Assembly (NCBI GenBank): GCA_028554755.1
Contig: JAPTOF010000005.1
Location: 17,892,001 to 17,956,000 of the forward strand
Length of the DNA stretch: 64,000 nt
Direction: 5' to 3'
From: Cordia subcordata
Taxonomy: Eukaryota > Streptophyta > Magnoliopsida > Boraginales > Cordiaceae
Below are positions 58,530-64,000 of the stretch, piece after piece. The position numbers and the translations under genes are program-made. The first letter of the stretch is position 1; the number at the start of each line of letters is the position of its first letter. A model generated the notes under the pieces. It was not told where the DNA came from. It saw nothing but the letters and a program-made list of their open reading frames with translations, and did no database searches.

Positions 58530-61500
58530 TTACGCCTCTTCAAGCGAAGCCTGTTCGTGAACAGTAAGTTATTTCGCAGTGCCTTGAATCAAGCGATAGA
58601 CAATTCTTTGGTCATAATATCTGTAATCTGATCCACAAAAGAAACAAAGCTAACTTGTAACTGTCTCTTAGCCATCTTTTCTCAAACAAAATGCACATTG
58701 AGTTCAATATGTTTCGTGTGCACATGAAAGACTGGATTAGCTGTGAGATAGGCAGCCCCAATGTTATTACACCAAAGTGTTGGTAGTGACGACTGATAAA
58801 TTCGAGTTCTGAAAGTAGAGACTGTAACCAACACATTCTGTAGTAGTAAAAGCAATTGCACAATAATCCGCTTCTGTGCTAGACCTGGCGACAGTAGTTT
58901 GCTTCTTAACAGACTATGAAACTAAGTTCTTGCCAAGAAAGATGCAATACCCATGTGTACGTTGATTATCGGGAGACTCTACCCAATTAGAATCCGAGTA
59001 GGCATGTAAGACAAAATCTGCAGAATGGCTAAGACGTAACCCATAGTGCATCGTGCCTTTAAGATAACGCAAGATGCATTTAATAGCAGACTAGTGCATA
59101 ACAGTAGGTTGATGCATGAACTGATAGACTTTACTAACAACTAGAGCAATATCTGGTCTTGTCAATGTTAAGTATTACAAAGCTCCTACAATACTTCTAT
59201 ACAACATTTAATCTGCAAAAGGCTCGCTAACATGCTGGGAAAGTTGCTGATTGAGTGCAATAGAAAAACCTACAGAATTTGCACCTGACAATTTAGGACG
59301 CTCAAGCAAATCACAGATATACTTAGTTTGAGTGAGCAAAATTCCATCAGATAAATGCTTGACTTGAACCCCAAGAAAGTACGATAAATGCCCAAGATCT
59401 TTCAAGGAAAATTGCTGATGTAATCTGTCAATAGGAGAAGCAACAGTGTGAGAGCAATTTCCCTTGATGATGATGTCATCAACGTACACAAGCATGAACA
59501 TAACAACTGAATCAATATAGTACACAAACAAGAAGGAATCTGATTGAGAAGCCCAAAACCAATTACACTTAGAAACTGACTAAGCCGAGAGAACCAAACT
59601 TGATAAGCTTGTAAAAGCCTGTATAAAGCCTTCTGTAGTTTACAAACATAATAAGGATGAACTGGATCAACAAATCCAGATGGCTGAGACATGTAGACAT
59701 CTTCAGATAACAAACCATGCAAGAATGCATTATTTACATCCAGTTGATGAATCACCTAATTCTTAGAAACGACAAGCGGAAGCATCACACGAATTGTCGT
59801 CGGCTTTACAACTGAAAATGTCTCAGTGTAATCAAGCCCTTCTTCTTGACTGAACCCCTTCGCCACTAAACGAGCTTAAAAACGGTCAACAGAACCATCC
59901 ATCTTTGTTTGATCCGAAACACCCACTTACATCCCACTATGTTCACATTGTTAGGCTTTAGAACCAAACACCACGTTCCATTATACATTAAAGTGTTGTA
60001 TTCTGTCGCCATTGTTGTTTTCTAATTAACGGATTTTTGTGCTTGAGAAAAACATGTAGGTTCAATATATTTAGAGATAGACGTAGCAAGTTAAGTGTGA
60101 TATAAAATATAACCAGAATAATGCTTCGGAGCACGTTTGTTTGTGTGAGAACGAGTTTGCATGAAGTGTAGTGTGGAAGAAGATACACTAGACGAAATAG
60201 TGCCAAACACAATAGAGGACAGAATACTAAAGGACATAGAGTGTTATATGGAAGTAAAGGACAAAGCAACATCGAAGCTGGGCACACTAGACATGACGTT
60301 AGACGAAGATGAAAAACCGAGAGAAAGTTGTTATGTAGTCTTAAACAAAGATGGACAATACTGCATAAGAGACTCTATAGGACATGACAACAAAGGAGAT
60401 GAAATAGTAGGACTTGTGGATAGAATACTAGGAGAAGCAGGTATCTCGGCAATAAATGAGGACGAAAGAAGAAAAGACATATTGAAGTAGGAGTATGGAA
60501 CCACAGACAACTCTGGATGAAGAGGTAGAAAGAAGTGCCGATAGGACTGTTAGAGATAAGACATTGCTTGATAGTGAAGCACTAAAAGATAAGAGATGAT
60601 CTGATTGTGAAGTTAAAATAGTGGAGGAAGCTGAAGATTGTGCATATGACGTAATGGATGAAGACAAAGTCGCATGAAATTGAGGTATGCATGACTCTAA
60701 GTTGCCAAGTAGATGTGAACTATCAGAGAGAGGTATAGAGTTTGATGCATTAGAACTAGAGTGTGAAAAATTAGATATAGTCCCATTAGGAACAGAATAT
60801 AGAGTCGAGACTGAACTATATGAGAAGACCCAAAATGCATATCAGACGAGTTAGACCGAAAAACAAAAACATCCTCATTAAAGACGACATGACGTCATAT
60901 ATAGACTCGTTTATCAAGAGGATTAAAACACCGATACCTTTTGTGAACATCACTGTAACCCAAAAAAACACACGAAATAGACTTTGGATCAAGTTTGTCC
61001 TTTTTATATGGTCCTATATAGGGAAAACTTTGACACCCAAAACAATGCAAGAAATTATAATCAAGTGGAATTCGATAAAGTTTGAAAAACGGAGAGACAT
61101 TTTTCAGAATTGGAGTCAGAAGTCTATTAATAAAAAAAAAAAGAGCTGTGAGAAGAGCTTCTACCTGGATTGCTTAGGCATCGAAGAATGAAACACTAAG
61201 GTAGTATCCATTTTAGTTATGTGCCTAATTTTCCTTTCAGCCATCCCATTCTGTTTAGGTGCATAAGGATAAGAAATATGGCACTAAATCCCATGTAAAG
61301 ACATAAACTGAGCAAGTGCACCCTTTGTTAACTCAGAAGCACCATCACATTGAAAATATCGAATTTTAGATGAGAAAGAATTTTCAACAAGAGCCTTGAA
61401 ACGAGTGAACAAAGAAACACAATCTATTTTATTCTTCATAGGATATAACCACATAAAATGCATACAATCATCAATAAAAAGTATAAAATAGCAAAAACCA

Positions 61501-62160
61501 GAACAAGATGTGACAGGGGCAGGACCCATATATCACAATGAATGACTTCTAAAACAGACATGGTTGGATGGAACAAAGGCTAATTTATGACCTTTGCACA
61601 TCATACAGGACTCACAGAGCTCCTTAAGAATACAAAAATCACTAAAATATAAGGACGCAAGAGCACAAACAAAAGATAGAATATGGCGAGAGGGACGACC
61701 AAGACGCGCATAACACAACTCCGTAGAAGATGTATTGACACTCAAAGCAGTGTGACCACCAGAGGCAACAGGAGATGACATTAGAATTGTGTATAAGCTG
61801 GAATTAATACGGCCTTGCAAGAGTGGGCTCTTGGTGTGGAGATCCTAGACAAGACAAAAAATAAAAGGAAAAACTCTAGTGAGACATTATTTTCACGAGT
61901 AAATTGAGAAACAAACATCAAATTGCAGGTAATGCGAGGAATATGCAGGACATTGGAAAAAGTATAATGGCAATCAGATATAGAAATAACAAAATGACCA
62001 GTATGAGAAATAGAGAGACACTTACCATCACCCACCATGACATGATCGAAGCCAATGTAAGGACGCATTTGCTGAAGAAGACTAGGGTTACTAGTCATAT
62101 GTGCAATAGCCCTAGAATCAAGTATCCAAGTAGAGGAGGATCTGGGTGTAGGAAGTAAGA
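58530..62160 (-). pseudogene. pol: Copia pol pseudogene (protease, integrase, RT, RNase H)
   Basis: The protease motif near 62130 is TWILDSRAIAHMTSN, where the catalytic Asp-Ser-Gly has become DSR. The integrase zinc region follows (ARLGRPSRHI, CESCMMCKGH), then FILFIDDCMHFMWLYPMK and PKQNGMAERKIRHITK near 61240. RT shows HQLDVNNAFLHGLL (59757 leftward), a frame change, then LVYVDDIIIKGN and LKDLGHLSYFLGVQV near 59400. RNase H shows [19 protein letters not shown] near 58880 and [11 protein letters not shown] near 58700, with stops replacing conserved residues. None of it can be translated as a whole. Confidence 0.9.
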
Positions 62161-62239
62161 GGGGAGAAGAAGATGAAGTGTGGTGAAAACCAACAAACTG
62201 AGTAACTGGAGCAAATGAGACTGGTACAATAGTATGATC

Positions 62240-63115
62240 AAAACGGGATTTGCATTAAAGAGCAGAATGACCAATTTTTCAACAAATCTGGCACTTACCT
62301 TAATAATGATTATGACTAGAAGAACTAGTGGACTTAGAATTGGAGTGAGATATAGTAGAAGAAAAGCAAGGGGAAGATATACCAGAGGAATGACGAGCAC
62401 CATTAGTGGCTAAGGACACTTATTGAACCTGAGACACAAGAGTAGTGTCAGTCCAGAATTATCAGCAATAGGATCATCACTTTCAGCAAGAAGACACTAG
62501 TCATAAATCATTAATTTTGCACGAAGTTGGGTGAAGGAGGGACGGGTGTCCATATTTTCTATGAAGGTGATGAACTGCCTATAAGAACGAGGAAGCCCAT
62601 CAATAGTGTGAAAAACCACATCTTCATCGGAGATCGGATCACCTATGGCAGAGAGGGAAGATGAAATGACATGAAGCTGTTGATGATGCTCAACAATGGT
62701 CAGAGTATTTTTCTTGAGTATGAGGAGCTGGTGATGAAAAAGAGACTTCCATGCAATAGATTTATAAATGAAAGACTCTTTAAGTAACACCCAAAGATCA
62801 TGAGCAGTTGCAAAAGCCATTGCCTGGGAAACCAACGAATCAGATAATGTAGCTGTAATACAAGTGGTAACAAAGTTATTTGTGCGAGACCAGTCATTAT
62901 ATGTAAGAGAAGAGGACGATGAGGATTCAATAGAAGCTTTATCATCCTTGGTTTGAGACGGAGGTCTGGGATGAGCAATCATGCCATCAACATAAGAGAG
63001 AAGGTTGTTGAAGGGAAGAAAATTTGTCACTTGGGTCTTCCAAACAAGATATTTCGTATTGTCAAGACATACGGTGACAAAGGTCTTTATATTATAAGCA
63101 GGCGCAGAGAAAGTA
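62240..63115 (-). pseudogene. gag: Copia gag pseudogene
   Basis: From about 63115 leftward the frame reads LDNTKYLVWKTQV, the usual start of Copia gag. It continues through HDLWVLLKESF, LAAIGQPISDDD-like SAIGDPISDEDV and TIDGLPRSYRQFITFI to about 62497. A knuckle remnant KCQIC, stop, KIGHSAL lies near 62260-62295, with the fourth ligand unclear. The in-frame stop and a frame change before the knuckle make it non-functional. Confidence 0.88.
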
Positions 63116-63810
63116 GAAGAAAAAATTGAGCAAGAGAGATAGACTCAACCGCTTGAGTTATTCTCTAATCCTCTCAATCATTATTCAACATGTAACACAA
63201 CATTTTTATTTTCTTTACACCCTCTTTGTTTTGTTTTTTGGCCAAGGATAATTGTTGCAAATGGCAGAATAGCTTTTCAACTCAATTTTTATTAATTAGT
63301 TAGTATTATCCCGTCAAGATTCAACACTTAGCAAGTGACAGAGTTGAATTCGAGTAGGGTAAGTCTGACTTAAGCCAAATCAATCCACTCGCGTAATGTT
63401 ACCAATTCCAGGCATGTAAGTTTCTCTCCATTTGGTCTTTACACGATTACAGAAATAGGCATGTGAAAATTATCTATCAAATAATGGGAAGGCATGAATT
63501 TTTCTTCCTATGCAAAATGAATCCAAGAAAAAAAAGACGGTATTCCCTAAATTTTATTGATGAAAGTAAAATAAAGTAGGAGATGGACACATACGACCAA
63601 ACTTCCTATTCTACTCAAGAAAGTTTTGATAGTTGAGTTATCCATAGGTTCTTTGAGTTTACGATCTAGTTTTGGACCTAAACTCCACAATCTTTTAAAA
63701 GGTGGGAACTAGAAAATCACACTAATTGAAAGACTAAGTTTTGGTCAATGGAGATTGTCAATAGGATATATATCAAAGGCAGAGAAGAAGTGAAAATAGT
63801 TATGTGCTAA
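63116..63810. other. Intergenic, nothing recognised
   Basis: No gene or complete repeat was seen. The part next to 63116 may include 5' leader or LTR sequence of the decayed Copia element, without proof. Confidence 0.35.
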
Positions 63811-64000
63811 GGGCGTTTTTGGTATTTCTTTAATAGAAAAACACTTTTTTAAAAAGTTACATTTTTTATAATAAGTATTCGAATTGAATTTCACCCCGAA
63901 AAATGAAACTCTAAAAAAAGAGGAAAGACTCAATTTCAACTTTTTGTAGAAGCTAGATTTTTTTATTTTCAAAAAAGGTTTTTTTTTTAAGTTTTAGAAA
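63811..64000. mobile_element. Family-1 Tourist-type MITE, cut by the window end
   Basis: It begins GGGCGTTTTTGGTATTTC after TAA, and continues with the family order (AAAAAGTTACATTTTTTATA, then TAGAAGCTAGATTTTT). The right terminus lies outside the window. Confidence 0.5.

Larger units (their letters stand above)
58500..63115 (-). mobile_element. Second Ty1/Copia element, minus strand, heavily decayed
   Basis: Read leftward it shows gag, protease, integrase, reverse transcriptase and RNase H in Copia order over about 4.6 kb. Every domain carries stops or frame changes. I could not find paired LTRs on either side, so the termini are approximate and the LTRs may be lost or too diverged. It is a different lineage from the element at 2051-9080: the gag and RT motifs differ and it is more decayed. 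Confidence 0.88.

Noticed and set aside
60161..61191. Plus-strand frames of 109 and 123 codons
   Set aside because: They are antisense to the minus-strand Copia pol region and show no motif of their own.

Overview
The window is AT-rich nuclear DNA from a flowering plant, most likely a core eudicot and perhaps an asterid. The reasons are plant MADS-box genes with the canonical 8-exon structure, Copia and Mutator-like transposons, many short PIF/Harbinger-type miniature elements (MITEs) and tRNA-type SINEs. I cannot name the species.

Layout. 1-20.9 kb: repeats and transposons. A segmental duplication (copy A about 0.49-9.7 kb, copy B about 11.2-17.7 kb) was later invaded by different elements in each copy. 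Copy A holds a complete but decayed 7.0-kb Ty1/Copia element with both LTRs and a 5-bp target duplication. Copy B holds a decayed Mutator-like insert, a tandem-repeat block and MITEs. At 18.7-19.05 kb (minus) lies one small single-exon gene for a Cys-rich single-pass membrane protein. 21.7-29.5 kb: one complete Mutator-like element (MULE) with 83-84 bp terminal inverted repeats and a perfect 9-bp target duplication. It carries a broken MURA-type transposase (plus) and a broken plant-mobile-domain (PMD, MAIN-like) gene (minus, convergent). Arrays of a near-palindromic 17-mer sit just outside both promoters. 29.5-33.9 kb: gene-poor. 33.97-35.24 kb (plus): a three-exon universal-stress-protein gene. 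35.2-39 kb: intergenic, with a SINE. 39.05-46.02 kb (minus): an intact AP1/SQUAMOSA-type MADS-box gene of 8 exons. 49.98-55.89 kb (minus): an intact SEPALLATA-type MADS-box gene of 8 exons. 58.5-63.1 kb (minus): a second, more decayed Copia element. The window ends inside a MITE.

How the genes relate. The two MADS genes lie head to tail with SEP upstream of AP1, the arrangement known for tomato RIN and MC and regarded as an ancient SEP/AP1 tandem of flowering plants. Both encode complete MIKC proteins, whose families act together in floral-meristem and floral-organ identity complexes. The membrane-protein and stress-protein genes appear unrelated to them. Exon structures were derived by hand from splice sites, frame and conserved exon sizes (185/79/62-65/100/42/42); coding lengths close exactly (729, 738 and 711 nt). 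Similarity statements between repeats are by eye, without alignment software.
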